Shown one piece after another: positions 33,765 to 42,383 of a stretch of DNA of 64,000 bases. The first letter of the stretch is position 1; every line of letters starts with the position of its first letter. The notes under the pieces are model-generated. The model saw only the letters and a list, made by a program, of their open reading frames with translations. It was not told the origin of the DNA and did not search any database. Made by a program: the position numbers and the translations under genes. Source of the stretch: Novosphingobium sp. AP12 (lineage in GTDB: Bacteria; Pseudomonadota; Alphaproteobacteria; Sphingomonadales; Sphingomonadaceae); NCBI RefSeq assembly GCF_000281975.1, contig NZ_AKKE01000121.1:1-64000 (forward strand), in the 5' to 3' direction.

Positions 33765-35159
33765 ATGACTTCTGCCAGTACGCCCGTCGCCCAGGCCCCT
33801 CTCGCCGCCCCGCTTGCCATCGTAGTTCTCGCCGCCGGCAAGGGCACCCGCATGAAAAGCGAGCTGCACAAGGTTCTCCACCCGATCGCCGGGCGGCCAA
33901 TGCTCGAACATCTTCTGGCGAGCGCGCAGGACCTCGCCCCGGAGCGGCAAGTCGTCGTTGCGGGGCACGGGCGCGAGCAGCTGGAAAAGGCGCTCGGAAT
34001 GCGCGCGACGATCGCGGTGCAAGAGCCGCAGCTCGGCACGGGCCACGCGGTGCAGCAGGCGGAAACGGCGCTGGCAGGCTTCGACGGCGACGTACTGATC
34101 CTCTACGGCGACGTTCCCTTCGTGCGCGCCGATACTATGCGCGCGATGATCGAGCGTCTCCACGCCCCCGACGCCCCCGCCGTCGTCGTGCTCGGATTCC
34201 AGCCTTCGGACCCGCTGCAGTACGGCCGCGTGCTCGCCCACGACGACGGGCGGATCGCGATGATGGTCGAGTACAAGGACGCCACCGACGAGCAGCGCGC
34301 TTGCCGCCTCTGCAATTCCGGCCTGATGGCGGTGAAGTCGGCGGACCTGTTCGACCTGCTCGCCAAGGTCGGCAACGAGAATTCCCAGGGCGAGTATTAC
34401 CTCGTCGACATCGTCAACATCGCCACGCTCGAAGGCCGGGCCTGCGCGGTCATCGTCACCGACGATCCGGACGAAGTGGGCGGCATCAACAGCCGCGGCG
34501 AACTCGCCGAGGCGGAAGGCCGGTGGCAGGCGAAGCGCCGCATCCAGGCCATGGCACAAGGTGCGACGCTGATCGCGCCCGAAACCGTATTCTTTTCGTG
34601 GGACACCCGGATCGGCCGCGACGTCACCATTGAGCCCAACGTGGTGTTCGGTCCGGGCGTCACCGTCGCCGACAATGTAGTGATCCATGCATTCTCGCAC
34701 CTCGAAGGCGCCACGCTGGAAAGCGGCGTCGCCATCGGTCCCTATGCTCGCCTGCGCCCCGGCGCGGTACTCAGGGCCGGGTCCAAGGTCGGCAACTTCG
34801 TCGAGATGAAGAACGCCGTGCTGGGCGAAGGCGCCAAGGCCAACCACCTGACCTACCTTGGCGATGCGACCGTGGGAGCCGGCGCCAATATCGGCGCGGG
34901 CACCATCACCTGCAACTACGACGGCTACTTCAAGCACCAGACAGTGATCGGAGAGCGCGCCTTCATCGGCTCCAATAGCGCGCTGGTCGCGCCCGTGAAG
35001 ATCGGCGCCGATGCCATCGTCGCCGCCGGCAGCGCGGTGACGCGTGACGTGGCGGACGGCGAACTGCGCCTCGTGCGCGGCGAGCAGCTGGTCAAGCCCG
35101 GCTGGGCCGACCGCTTCCACGACGCGATGAAGAAGAAAAAGGCCGAGAAGGAAGACTGA
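33765..35159 (+). CDS. glmU: Bifunctional N-acetylglucosamine-1-P uridyltransferase / glucosamine-1-P acetyltransferase
   Basis: This 464-residue enzyme makes UDP-GlcNAc for peptidoglycan and LPS. The N-terminal nucleotidyltransferase domain has VLAAGKGTRMKS (residues 21-32), VLHPIAGRPMLEH, and YGDVPFVRADTM for metal binding. The C-terminal left-handed beta-helix of hexapeptide repeats runs from about residue 250 and contains GNFVEMKNAVLGEGAKANHLTYLGDA in shorter pieces with the catalytic region. AGGAG (33753-33757) lies 7 bases before ATG 33765. The partner glmS, which makes the glucosamine-6-P precursor, is only about 2.8 kb downstream. Confidence 0.97.
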   Translation: MTSASTPVAQAPLAAPLAIVVLAAGKGTRMKSELHKVLHPIAGRPMLEHLLASAQDLAPERQVVVAGHGREQLEKALGMRATIAVQEPQLGTGHAVQQAETALAGFDGDVLILYGDVPFVRADTMRAMIERLHAPDAPAVVVLGFQPSDPLQYGRVLAHDDGRIAMMVEYKDATDEQRACRLCNSGLMAVKSADLFDLLAKVGNENSQGEYYLVDIVNIATLEGRACAVIVTDDPDEVGGINSRGELAEAEGRWQAKRRIQAMAQGATLIAPETVFFSWDTRIGRDVTIEPNVVFGPGVTVADNVVIHAFSHLEGATLESGVAIGPYARLRPGAVLRAGSKVGNFVEMKNAVLGEGAKANHLTYLGDATVGAGANIGAGTITCNYDGYFKHQTVIGERAFIGSNSALVAPVKIGADAIVAAGSAVTRDVADGELRLVRGEQLVKPGWADRFHDAMKKKKAEKED

Positions 35160-35181
35160 GGGGCCAAGCCCGTCATATCCG

Positions 35182-35210
35182 CGCCGCGCCGGTTGTCACC
35201 GGGCGCGGCG
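35182..35210. terminator. Strong hairpin between convergent glmU and TPR gene
   Basis: CGCCGCGCC (35182-35190) and GGCGCGGCG (35202-35210) form a perfect 9-bp stem with an 11-base loop, in the 62-base gap between two converging stops. No T-run follows on either strand; it is a likely bidirectional stop signal. Confidence 0.5.
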
Positions 35211-35221
35211 GGGTACCGGTA

Positions 35222-35986
35222 TCAGGAACCGATCGCCTTCTTGCGGGCAATGTTGCCGAGTTCGGCGACGGCGATCTCGCTTTGCGGATCGTATCGCAGC
35301 GACTGTGTGTAAAGCGCCTTCGCCTCGTCGTACTGGCCCATCGCGGCCTTGTTGAAGCCCATCCCGCGCAGTGCACGCGCTGCAACGGATGCGTCGGGAC
35401 CGGTGGTCGACTTGTCGACGATCGACCACGCGCGGGCGAAACCATCATAGCTCGCCTGCCAGTCGCGGCGGGATTTGAAGAGTTCGGCATATTCGTTGGC
35501 GAAATGGGCATTGGTCGGCGCCATCTGCGCTGCCTTGCCAAGTTCGGCTTCGGCGAGATCGCCCCGGCCGAGGTCGATCAGCGCGAAACCTTTGCCGAAG
35601 TGCGCGTCGCAGACCGCCGGATCGATCGTGGCGGAAGCATCGCCGGCTGCGCCGTCGCCGAGGCGGCAGAGCCGAGGCCGGGTGTCACCGGCAAGGTGCA
35701 TCTGGCCCTGCGCGATCACCTTGTCGAACAGCTTGACCGCCTGTTCCTGCTTGCCGCGGCGGATGAGGTTGAAGCCCTGCTTCACGTCCGCGCCTGCATC
35801 GAACTTAGGGGCGTCGAATTTTGGAGCAGCGCGTTCGAATGCCGCCGCGACCAGCGCAGCCGGAGCGATCGCGACCGCGGAGGAATGCTCCGCATCGGCC
35901 GAACTGGCCTGCGCCGATCCTGCGAACATCAGAGAAACCGCCCCTGCCAGGGCAATCAGTGCTGTCGACGCAATTCTTGCGTTCAT
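35222..35986 (-). CDS. Exported tetratricopeptide-repeat protein
   Basis: This 254-residue protein has a signal peptide (MNARIASTALIALAGAVSL, cleavage near AQAS). The mature part has several degenerate TPR units: QGFNLIRRGKQEQAVKLFDKVIA, HFGKGFALIDLGRGDLAEAELGKA and GFNKAAMGQYDEAKALYTQSL. A PKFDAPKFDAG direct repeat of five residues precedes the first TPR. TPRs mediate protein contacts; the partner is unknown. The start is ATG 35986 with AGAGGA 8 bases upstream. It is monocistronic, divergent from the AIM24-like gene. Confidence 0.82.
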   Translation of the reverse strand: MNARIASTALIALAGAVSLMFAGSAQASSADAEHSSAVAIAPAALVAAAFERAAPKFDAPKFDAGADVKQGFNLIRRGKQEQAVKLFDKVIAQGQMHLAGDTRPRLCRLGDGAAGDASATIDPAVCDAHFGKGFALIDLGRGDLAEAELGKAAQMAPTNAHFANEYAELFKSRRDWQASYDGFARAWSIVDKSTTGPDASVAARALRGMGFNKAAMGQYDEAKALYTQSLRYDPQSEIAVAELGNIARKKAIGS

Positions 35987-36182
35987 CCGTGATTTCCTCT
36001 CCCAGAACACCGTTGCCGCACCGGTCTGTGCCGGGGCTTTTCTAACGGGCCAATCGTCGGCCAGTGTTCGTTGAACGGTGAAGAATATCCGACCGGTGCG
36101 GTTTGACAAGTCGCCTTGCCGAAATCACACCGTCGTTCATCGCATTCGCCCCCGAAACGGGCTCAATACACGGAGATTATGG

Positions 36183-37013
36183 ATGGCAAACAGTCCCTGG
36201 AGCCACAGCCGCAGTTCCTCGATCGCCGACGACGTCGACTTCGAGATCAAGGGCCAGGAGCTTCAGTTCGTCGAGATCGAACTCGACCCCGGCGAAAGCG
36301 CGGTGGCGGAAGCCGGGGCGATGGTCTGGAAGGACGCCGCGATCGACATGACCACGGTCTTCGGCGATGGTTCAGGCGACCAGGGCGGCGGTTTCATGGG
36401 CAAACTGCTGGGCGCGGGCAAGCGCCTCGTCACCGGCGAGAGCCTGTTCACCACCGTCTTCACCCATCGCGGCTCGGGCAAGGCGCGCGTCTCCTTCGCC
36501 GCACCCGTCCCCGGCGCGATCCTGCCGATCAAGCTCGACGACGTCGATGGCCAGTTGATCTGCCAGAAGGACGCCTTCCTGGCGGCGGCCCGCGGCGTCT
36601 CGATCGGCATTCACTTCCAGCAGAAGATCATGACCGGCCTTTTCGGCGGCGAAGGTTTCATCATGCAGAAGTTGGAAGGGGACGGCTGGGTCTTCGTCCA
36701 GATGGGCGGCACCGTGATCGAGCGTGAGCTTCGCGCCGGCGAGGAACTGCACGTCGACACCGGGTGCGTTGCCGCGATGACCGCCGGAGTCGGGTTCGAC
36801 GTGATCCGGGCCGGGTCGGTCAAGTCGATGATCTTCGGCGGCGAAGGCGTGTTCTTCGCCCGCCTGCGCGGCCCCGGCAAGGTCTGGATCCAGTCGCTGC
36901 CGTTCTCGCGCCTCGCCGGCCGGATGCTCGCCGCAGCAGGTTCGCGCGGCGGCCAGAGCCGGGGTGAAGGCTCGCTGCTGGGCTCGCTGGGCAACATGCT
37001 CGACGGGGATTGA
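36183..37013 (+). CDS. AIM24/TIGR00266 family protein
   Basis: This 276-residue protein of the AIM24 beta-roll family shows repeated Gly-rich beta segments: QFVEIELDPGESAVAEAGAMVWKD, VSFAAPVPGAILPIKL, GDGWVFVQMGGTVIERELRAGEELHVDTGC and SMIFGGEGVFFARLRGPGKVWIQSLP. The last is typical of the family end. The role in bacteria is not established; in yeast AIM24 is mitochondrial. Of two overlapping ATGs (36179 and 36183) only 36183 is in frame, with GGAG 7 bases upstream. The Gly/Ser-rich tail (GSRGGQSRGEGS) is probably disordered. Confidence 0.85.
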   Translation: MANSPWSHSRSSSIADDVDFEIKGQELQFVEIELDPGESAVAEAGAMVWKDAAIDMTTVFGDGSGDQGGGFMGKLLGAGKRLVTGESLFTTVFTHRGSGKARVSFAAPVPGAILPIKLDDVDGQLICQKDAFLAAARGVSIGIHFQQKIMTGLFGGEGFIMQKLEGDGWVFVQMGGTVIERELRAGEELHVDTGCVAAMTAGVGFDVIRAGSVKSMIFGGEGVFFARLRGPGKVWIQSLPFSRLAGRMLAAAGSRGGQSRGEGSLLGSLGNMLDGD

Positions 37014-37102
37014 TGACGAAGACGTAATGCGCGGGACAGTGCGTGGTCATCGCCGAGCATGCACTGTCCCCGGCATGGCTCAAGACCCATCCACCTTGCC
37101 AG

Positions 37103-37131
37103 TGATATCACGATATGATATCGCGATATCA
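37103..37131 (+). promoter_or_regulatory. Double palindromic operator of the toxin-antitoxin operon
   Basis: TGATATCGCGATATCA (37116-37131) is a perfect 16-bp palindrome whose last base is the A of the antitoxin ATG. An overlapping near-palindrome TGATATCACGATATGA (37103-37118) has one mismatched pair. Tandem palindromes of this type are what ribbon-helix-helix antitoxins bind for autoregulation. No ribosome binding site fits between the palindrome and the ATG. Confidence 0.7.
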
Positions 37132-37532
37132 TGACGCGCATCCTGGCAGACCTTCCCGATGAGGACATCCGCTGGCTCGACGCGCGCGCCGCCGAACTTG
37201 GCAAGTCACGCGCCTCGGTCCTGCGCGAGGCCGTCAGCGCCTATCGCGCCGAGGGTTCGCAGGACTGGATCGACCGGGGTTTCGGCCTATGGAAGGACCG
37301 CACCGACATCGGCGACGCCGTCGAATGGCAGCGCCGCGAACGGGCGGCGACGGCCCGGCCCTGGGACTACGACTACGAGGAAGTGCGGGCCGAATTCCCC
37401 GACCTGTTCGACAAGGTCGATGATCGTGAACATGAGCACTACCGTAAGGTCATGGGCGCTGATTCCTTTTCCCCGCGCGTGCCGAAACCGGACGTCCCCC
37501 AGAGTGATGCCGGGGCGAAACCTGCCTCGTGA
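37131..37532 (+). CDS. Ribbon-helix-helix antitoxin of a VapBC-type module
   Basis: This is a 133-residue protein. The first 45 residues form an RHH/CopG DNA-binding domain (TRILADLPDEDIRWLDARAAE, then GKSRASVLREAVSAYRAE). The rest is an acidic/aromatic tail (WDYDYEEVRAEFPDLFDKVDD) suited to wrap the toxin, longer than the usual 70-90-residue VapB. It overlaps the PIN-domain toxin gene by 4 bases (GTGA). A palindromic operator reaches into its start codon, leaving no Shine-Dalgarno, so translation may be leaderless or start internally (inference). Vap naming is by toxin family; the RHH fold also occurs in FitA-like antitoxins. Confidence 0.82.
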   Translation: MTRILADLPDEDIRWLDARAAELGKSRASVLREAVSAYRAEGSQDWIDRGFGLWKDRTDIGDAVEWQRRERAATARPWDYDYEEVRAEFPDLFDKVDDREHEHYRKVMGADSFSPRVPKPDVPQSDAGAKPAS

Positions 37533-37909
37533 CGAGCTTTGCGTTCGACGCCAATATCGTGATCGACGCGCTGGGCGGCATCCCGGATGCGCGGGTCGAA
37601 ATGCGCCGCGCCGTTAGCATAGGGCGACGCCTGTGGATCAGCCGCATGGCCTGGATCGAAATCATGTCAACGGGTGACGGGCCGCTGCTCCAGCGGACCG
37701 AGGCTTTCCTGTCGGGCTTCGCCATCGACGAGGTCGACGAGGAAATCGCCACCCGCGCCGCGTCCCTGCGCCGGGAGCGCCCGCGCCTGCGCTCGCCCGA
37801 TGCCATAATCCTCGCCAGCGCGATCGTGCGCGGGCGCATCCTGGTTACACGAAATACCAAGGATTTTCCGGCAAGCATGCCGGGCATCCGCGTCCCTTAT
37901 ACCCTCTAA
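37529..37909 (+). CDS. PIN-domain ribonuclease toxin (VapC family)
   Basis: This 126-residue PIN-domain protein, when released from its antitoxin, would cleave RNA, often tRNA or rRNA. The acidic active-site residues are in place: Asp7 (FAFDANIVIDAL), Glu44 (MAWIEIMST), Asp91 (LRSPDAIILASA) and Asp112 (TRNTKDFP). Length is typical. GTG start at 37529 overlaps the antitoxin stop, giving tight coupling. The module sits between a housekeeping-like gene and glmS, 18 bases before the latter, so read-through into glmS is possible. Confidence 0.9.
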   Translation: MTSFAFDANIVIDALGGIPDARVEMRRAVSIGRRLWISRMAWIEIMSTGDGPLLQRTEAFLSGFAIDEVDEEIATRAASLRRERPRLRSPDAIILASAIVRGRILVTRNTKDFPASMPGIRVPYTL

Positions 37910-37927
37910 GATAAGGCATACCCTCTC

Positions 37928-39751
37928 ATGTGTGGCATCATCGGCATCGTCGGCAAGGAAGACGTGGCGGACCGCTTGGTCGACGGACTGCGGCGCATGG
38001 AATACCGCGGCTACGACAGCGCCGGCGTCTGCACGATCTACGACGGCCAGCTCGTGCGCCGCCGCGCCGAGGGCAAGCTCCTCAATCTCGTCAAGGAACT
38101 GGCGCGCGATACCGCACCCGGCCTGACCGGCATCGCCCACACACGCTGGGCCACCCACGGTGCACCGACCGCGGCCAATGCCCACCCCCACGCCACCGCC
38201 GAACTGGCGCTCGTCCACAACGGCATCATCGAGAACTTCAAGCCACTGCGCGAAGCCCTCGAATCGCGCGGACGCACGTTCGAGAGCCAGACCGATACCG
38301 AAGTCGTCGCCCACCTCGTCTCCGAGCAGGTCGAAGCCGGTCTATCGCCCGAGGATGCGGTCAAAGCCGCCCTGCCCCAGCTTCGCGGCGCCTTCGCGCT
38401 GGCCATCGCCTTCCGCCGCTTCCCCGACATGCTGATCGGCGCCCGCCTCGGCTCTCCCTTGGTGGTGGGCTACGGCGAGGGCGAAATGTATCTCGGCTCG
38501 GACGCCCTGGCGCTCGCGACGCTGACCCAGCGCATTACCTACCTCGAAGAAGGCGACTGGGTCGTCATCACCCGCGAGGGCGCGCAGATCTACGACGCGG
38601 AGAACAATCCGGTGACGCGCGAGATCGTTGCCTCGGGCGCATCGGCCGTCGCGATCGAGAAGGGCAACTACCGCCACTTCATGCAGAAGGAGATCTTCGA
38701 GCAACCGACCGTGGTGGCCCAGACGCTGCGTTCGTACCTGCGTCAGGTAGACCAGTCGGTAGCTTTGCCGCAGATCGACTTCGACCTCGGCGCGATCAAG
38801 CGCATCACCATCGTCGCCTGCGGCACCAGCTACTACGCAGGCATGGTCGCCAAGTACTGGATCGAGACTTTCGCCCGCCTGCCGGTCGACATCGACGTGG
38901 CCTCCGAGTTCCGGTACCGCGACCCGGTGCTCGAGGACGGCGGCCTGGCCCTCTTCATCTCGCAGTCGGGCGAGACGGCCGACACCCTTGCTGCGCTGCG
39001 CCACTGCAAGGCGGCCGGGCAGACGATCGCCGTCGTCGTCAACGTGCCGACCAGCACCATGGCGCGCGAGGCGGACCTGCTGCTGCCCACCCATGCCGGG
39101 CCGGAAATCGGCGTCGCCTCGACCAAGGCGTTCACCTGCCAGCTTGCCGTCCTCGCCGCACTCTCCGCGCATCTGGCGGTCAAGCGCGGCCGGATGGACC
39201 GCTCGGAGGAGATGGAGGTCGTCCACCATCTCCTCCAGACCCCGGCCAGCCTCAACGCCGCGCTTGACCACGACGAGGAAATCGCCGCGATGGCACACCT
39301 CATCGCCCCGGCGCGCGACGTGCTCTACCTCGGCCGAGGCCCGGACTATCCGCTGGCGCTGGAAGGCGCGCTCAAGCTGAAGGAGATCAGCTACATCCAT
39401 GCCGAGGGTTATGCCTCCGGAGAGATGAAGCACGGTCCCATCGCGCTGATCGACGAGGCAGTGCCGGTCATCGTCCTCGCGCCCTCCGGCCCGCTGTTCG
39501 AGAAGACCGTCAGCAACATGCAGGAAGTGCGCGCGCGCGGCGGCAAGGTCGTGCTGATCTCGGACGCCGAGGGCATCGCCGAGGCCGGCGAAGGCTGCAT
39601 CGCCACGATCGAGATGCCGCGCGTCCACCCGCTGATCGCCCCGCTCGTATACGCGGTCCCCGTGCAGCTGCTGGCCTACCATGTCGCCTGCGTGAAGGGC
39701 ACCGACGTCGACCAGCCGCGCAATCTCGCCAAGAGCGTGACGGTCGAATAG
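37928..39751 (+). CDS. glmS: Glutamine-fructose-6-phosphate aminotransferase (isomerizing)
   Basis: This 607-residue enzyme makes glucosamine-6-phosphate from fructose-6-P and glutamine. It starts MCGIIGIVGKE, with Cys2 as the N-terminal nucleophile of the glutaminase domain (1-240). Two SIS domains follow, with CGTSYYAGMV, SQSGETADTLAAL and the C-terminal DQPRNLAKSVTVE signature. There is no ribozyme-like element in the 18-base leader, as expected for a proteobacterium. It feeds glmU 2.8 kb upstream. Confidence 0.98.
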   Translation: MCGIIGIVGKEDVADRLVDGLRRMEYRGYDSAGVCTIYDGQLVRRRAEGKLLNLVKELARDTAPGLTGIAHTRWATHGAPTAANAHPHATAELALVHNGIIENFKPLREALESRGRTFESQTDTEVVAHLVSEQVEAGLSPEDAVKAALPQLRGAFALAIAFRRFPDMLIGARLGSPLVVGYGEGEMYLGSDALALATLTQRITYLEEGDWVVITREGAQIYDAENNPVTREIVASGASAVAIEKGNYRHFMQKEIFEQPTVVAQTLRSYLRQVDQSVALPQIDFDLGAIKRITIVACGTSYYAGMVAKYWIETFARLPVDIDVASEFRYRDPVLEDGGLALFISQSGETADTLAALRHCKAAGQTIAVVVNVPTSTMAREADLLLPTHAGPEIGVASTKAFTCQLAVLAALSAHLAVKRGRMDRSEEMEVVHHLLQTPASLNAALDHDEEIAAMAHLIAPARDVLYLGRGPDYPLALEGALKLKEISYIHAEGYASGEMKHGPIALIDEAVPVIVLAPSGPLFEKTVSNMQEVRARGGKVVLISDAEGIAEAGEGCIATIEMPRVHPLIAPLVYAVPVQLLAYHVACVKGTDVDQPRNLAKSVTVE

Positions 39752-39814
39752 GCGCCGTTCCCTGTGGCCAATACTTAACTTAGCCCTAACTCTTTTTCCG
39801 TTACCTCTTGGCGC

Positions 39815-42178
39815 GTGAACACTGCCGCGCCCGCCAGCAAAGCCCTGCCGAGAGAACTGCCCGTTCTCGCCGTGCTGGGCCTGTCCGATCCAGCGGACGG
39901 CGACTGGTCGCGGCTGCGCGGCCTGCAATACGCGACGCTGCGCCGGACGACACTGGCGCGGATCGCGGTGCATGAGGTTGCGGCTCTCGCAGCGGCGATG
40001 CTGGTGTGGGAAAAGATCGCCCTCACCGCCATCGGTGCCTGGCTGGTCCTCATCGCGGTGACGCAGTGGCACGGTTACCGCGTCGACCGCTCGCTTGCGG
40101 ATGCCGACCGCCGCCGGATCTCGCGGGACGAGGTGAAGGCGCAGCTGGTCGGCTCGATCGGCAACGGCCTTGCCTGGGCGCTCCCGCTAGGGGGGCTGGG
40201 CCTGTTCATCGATCCGCAGACGCAGGTGAAGGTCTGGACGGTGCTCGCCATGCTGATGGCCGCGTCGGTGATCCTTATTCCGGCGGTGCCTGTCGCCACC
40301 CTGACTTTCTCGGCCATCGTCGGCGGGTCGGCAGTGGCGCATTTCCTGCTTACGGCCAGCTATGACATGGCCGCGATATCGCTGCTGTTCATGGGGATCG
40401 TCGTCATCGGCGCGATCGAGGGCGCGCGGCGGTACATGGGCGCCAAGATCGCCGAGGCGGGCATGGTGGAGAGGGACGAGGTCGTCTCCCTGCTCCTGCG
40501 CGAGTTCGAGGAAGGCCAGGCGGACTGGCTCTGGCAGATCGATACCGGCCGCCGCGTCCGTTCGGTTTCGCCGCGCTTCGCCTACGCGCTCGACCGCGAA
40601 TCTGCCGAGGCAGAGGGCGTGCCGCTCGTGCAGCTCATCGCTGGCCCCGCCTGGGAGACCGGCCAGTTCCCCACCAGCCTCCACGACCTTGCCGAGCGGC
40701 TCAAGCGGCGCGAGCACTTCTCCAACCTGCTGGTGCGGGTCACCATCCGCGGACAGGCCCGCTGGTGGGAGCTCTCCGGTACCCCTCGCATCAACGAGCA
40801 CGGCGTCTTCGAAGGCTTTCGCGGCGTCGGTTCGGACGTGACCGAGGCGCGCGAGAATTCCGACAAGATCGCCTGGCTCGCCCGTTACGACACCCTCACC
40901 GGCCTGCCCAACCGCATGATGGTCACCGAGACGTTGGGGACGGCGCTCCAGCAGGCCGATAAATGGCGCACGCGCTGCGCCTTCCTGATGATCGACCTCG
41001 ACCGGTTCAAGGCGGTGAATGACACCCTCGGCCATCACGTCGGCGACCAGCTGCTCGCGCGGGTATCCGAGCGGCTCAAGGAGCAGATGAGCGAGAACGA
41101 GCTGTGCGGGCGTCTCGGCGGCGACGAGTTCGCCATCGTCGTGCGCGACGCCTCCGACCTCAGGCATGTCGAGCAGGTGGCCCGGCGCGTCATCCAACGG
41201 CTGTCGCAGCCCTACGAGATCGACCACAACACCCTGTTCGTCGGCGCCTCGATCGGTTCCGCCGTGGGGCCGCGCGACGGGTCGAGCGTCGAGACCCTGA
41301 TGCGCAACGCCGACCTTGCACTCTACCGCTCCAAGGACATGGGCGGCAACACGCACTGCACTTACGAACCCGCGCTCCACGCCCATGCCGAGGAGCGCCG
41401 CAAGCTGGAATTCGCGCTGCGCCGCGCGCTGGAGCAGGACGAGTTCCACGTCGTCTACCAACCCGTCGTCGACGCGACGAGCGAGAGCGTGGTCAGCTTC
41501 GAGGCGCTGCTGCGCTGGAACAATGCCGAGCACGGCGCCGTCAGCCCCGCCAAGTTCGTGCCGCTCGCCGAGGACACCCGGCTCATCGTGCCGATCGGCG
41601 AATGGGTCCTGCGCGAGGCATGCCGCGAGGCGACGAACTGGCCGACGCATGTGCGGGTCGCGGTCAACGTCTCGGGCGAGCAACTGCTCGACCAGCACTT
41701 CGTCTCCAGCGTCGTGACCGCCCTGTCCGCCAGTGGGCTGCCCGCCAGCCGCCTCGAGATCGAGGTCACCGAGAGCATCTTCCTGCGCGACGCCAGCCTC
41801 GCCCGCGCAGCGCTGGAGCAGATCATGGCCCTGGGCTGCGCGGTGGCGCTGGACGACTTCGGCACCGGGTATTCCTCGCTCGGATACCTGCGCAAGCTGC
41901 GGTTCTCGACGATCAAGGTCGACCGCTCCTTCGTGCAGGGCGCTGCAACCGGCAATGCCGAGAGCCTGGCGATCATCCGCGCCGTGGTCGCCATGGCCGA
42001 CAGCCTCGGCATGTCGACCACCGCCGAAGGCGCCGAGACCGAGCAGCAGGTGCAGGTCATTCGCCAGCTCGGCTGCCGCAAGATCCAGGGCTACTTCTTC
42101 GGCCGCCCGATGTCCGCCAAGGACGCCGGTGCCCTGTTCCGCAGCCAGGCGTACCTTTCCAAGCAGAACGTCGCCTGA
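39815..42178 (+). CDS. Membrane GGDEF-EAL protein (cyclic di-GMP synthesis/breakdown)
   Basis: This 787-residue protein has about four to five hydrophobic helices in residues 45-205 (AALAAAMLVWEKIALTAIGAW, then ALPLGGLGLFID and the following helices). A PAS-like sensory domain follows (about 230-345, QIDTGRRVRSVSPRFAYAL, ending GVGSDVTEARENSDKI). The GGDEF domain has the intact motif at 435-439 (RLGGDEFAIV), and the EAL domain has EAL at 563-565 and DDFGTGYSS starting at 680. Both catalytic motifs look complete, so either or both activities are possible. Start GTG 39815. A PilZ protein is encoded at 61349. Directly after its stop comes an inverted copy of the 21-bp repeat array. Confidence 0.95.
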   Translation: MNTAAPASKALPRELPVLAVLGLSDPADGDWSRLRGLQYATLRRTTLARIAVHEVAALAAAMLVWEKIALTAIGAWLVLIAVTQWHGYRVDRSLADADRRRISRDEVKAQLVGSIGNGLAWALPLGGLGLFIDPQTQVKVWTVLAMLMAASVILIPAVPVATLTFSAIVGGSAVAHFLLTASYDMAAISLLFMGIVVIGAIEGARRYMGAKIAEAGMVERDEVVSLLLREFEEGQADWLWQIDTGRRVRSVSPRFAYALDRESAEAEGVPLVQLIAGPAWETGQFPTSLHDLAERLKRREHFSNLLVRVTIRGQARWWELSGTPRINEHGVFEGFRGVGSDVTEARENSDKIAWLARYDTLTGLPNRMMVTETLGTALQQADKWRTRCAFLMIDLDRFKAVNDTLGHHVGDQLLARVSERLKEQMSENELCGRLGGDEFAIVVRDASDLRHVEQVARRVIQRLSQPYEIDHNTLFVGASIGSAVGPRDGSSVETLMRNADLALYRSKDMGGNTHCTYEPALHAHAEERRKLEFALRRALEQDEFHVVYQPVVDATSESVVSFEALLRWNNAEHGAVSPAKFVPLAEDTRLIVPIGEWVLREACREATNWPTHVRVAVNVSGEQLLDQHFVSSVVTALSASGLPASRLEIEVTESIFLRDASLARAALEQIMALGCAVALDDFGTGYSSLGYLRKLRFSTIKVDRSFVQGAATGNAESLAIIRAVVAMADSLGMSTTAEGAETEQQVQVIRQLGCRKIQGYFFGRPMSAKDAGALFRSQAYLSKQNVA

Positions 42179-42181
42179 CTC

Positions 42182-42194
42182 CGCAAGGCGACAC
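42182..42194 (-). repeat. Inverted copy of the 11-bp repeat core
   Basis: CGCAAGGCGACAC is the exact reverse complement of GTGTCGCCTTGCG, the first 13 bases of repeat copies 1, 2 and 5, and its 11-base core matches all six copies. It lies 4 bases after the stop codon of the GGDEF-EAL gene and 55 bases before copy 1. Confidence 0.85.
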
Positions 42195-42249
42195 AGGTTT
42201 ACACGGTTGACACGGTCCAGGAGCGAAACTGCCGATCTGGACCCCGGAA

Positions 42250-42376
42250 GTGTCGCCTTGCGCCGAAAAAGTGTCGCCTTGCGCGCCGAAAGTGTCGCCT
42301 TGAGCGCCGAAGGTGTCGCCTTGTAGGTTACAGGTGTCGCCTTGCGCGGAAAAAAGTGTCGCCTTGTGAGTGACAC
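42250..42376 (+). repeat. Six tandem repeats, GTGTCGCCTTG core, 21-bp period
   Basis: The 11-bp core GTGTCGCCTTG is perfect at 42250, 42271, 42292, 42313, 42334 and 42356. Steps are 21, 21, 21, 21 and 22 bp. The remaining 10-11 bases vary: CGCCGAAAAA, CGCGCCGAAA, AGCGCCGAAG, TAGGTTACAG, CGCGGAAAAAA and TGAGTGACAC. A degenerate seventh unit (CTGTCACGCTG) starts at 42377. Conserved core with variable linker at two helical turns looks like an array of protein-binding sites (iteron-like) rather than a coding repeat; the 22-bp step breaks any reading frame. It lies in the 356-base gap between the GGDEF-EAL gene and the metallo-hydrolase gene; no other gene is seen there. Confidence 0.9.
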
Positions 42377-42383
42377 CTGTCAC
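42370..42383. promoter_or_regulatory. Perfect inverted repeat at the end of the array
   Basis: GTGACA-CC-TGTCAC (6-bp arms, 2-base centre) spans the last repeat linker and the degenerate seventh unit. It lies about 150 bases upstream of the metallo-hydrolase start and could be an operator. Confidence 0.4.

Noticed and set aside
33705..35120. Long N-terminal extension of the phosphoglycolate phosphatase frame
   Set aside because: The extension runs antisense through glmU; HAD motif I begins 10 residues after the ATG at 33704, the normal start.
39771..39795. Third copy of the MarR operator (ACTTAACTTAGCCCTAAC) before the GGDEF-EAL gene
   Set aside because: It shares short words but not the ACTAA-N6-TTAG spacing, so chance similarity is more likely.
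40187..42376. Minus-strand open frame with K-A-T repeated every seven residues at its start
   Set aside because: The repeat peptide is the 21-bp DNA array read in one frame. The 22-bp step puts the sixth copy out of frame, and the rest is antisense to the GGDEF-EAL gene.
42250..42376. CRISPR array
   Set aside because: Repeats are only 11 bp with 10-11 bp linkers, far below CRISPR repeat and spacer sizes, and no cas gene is in the window.
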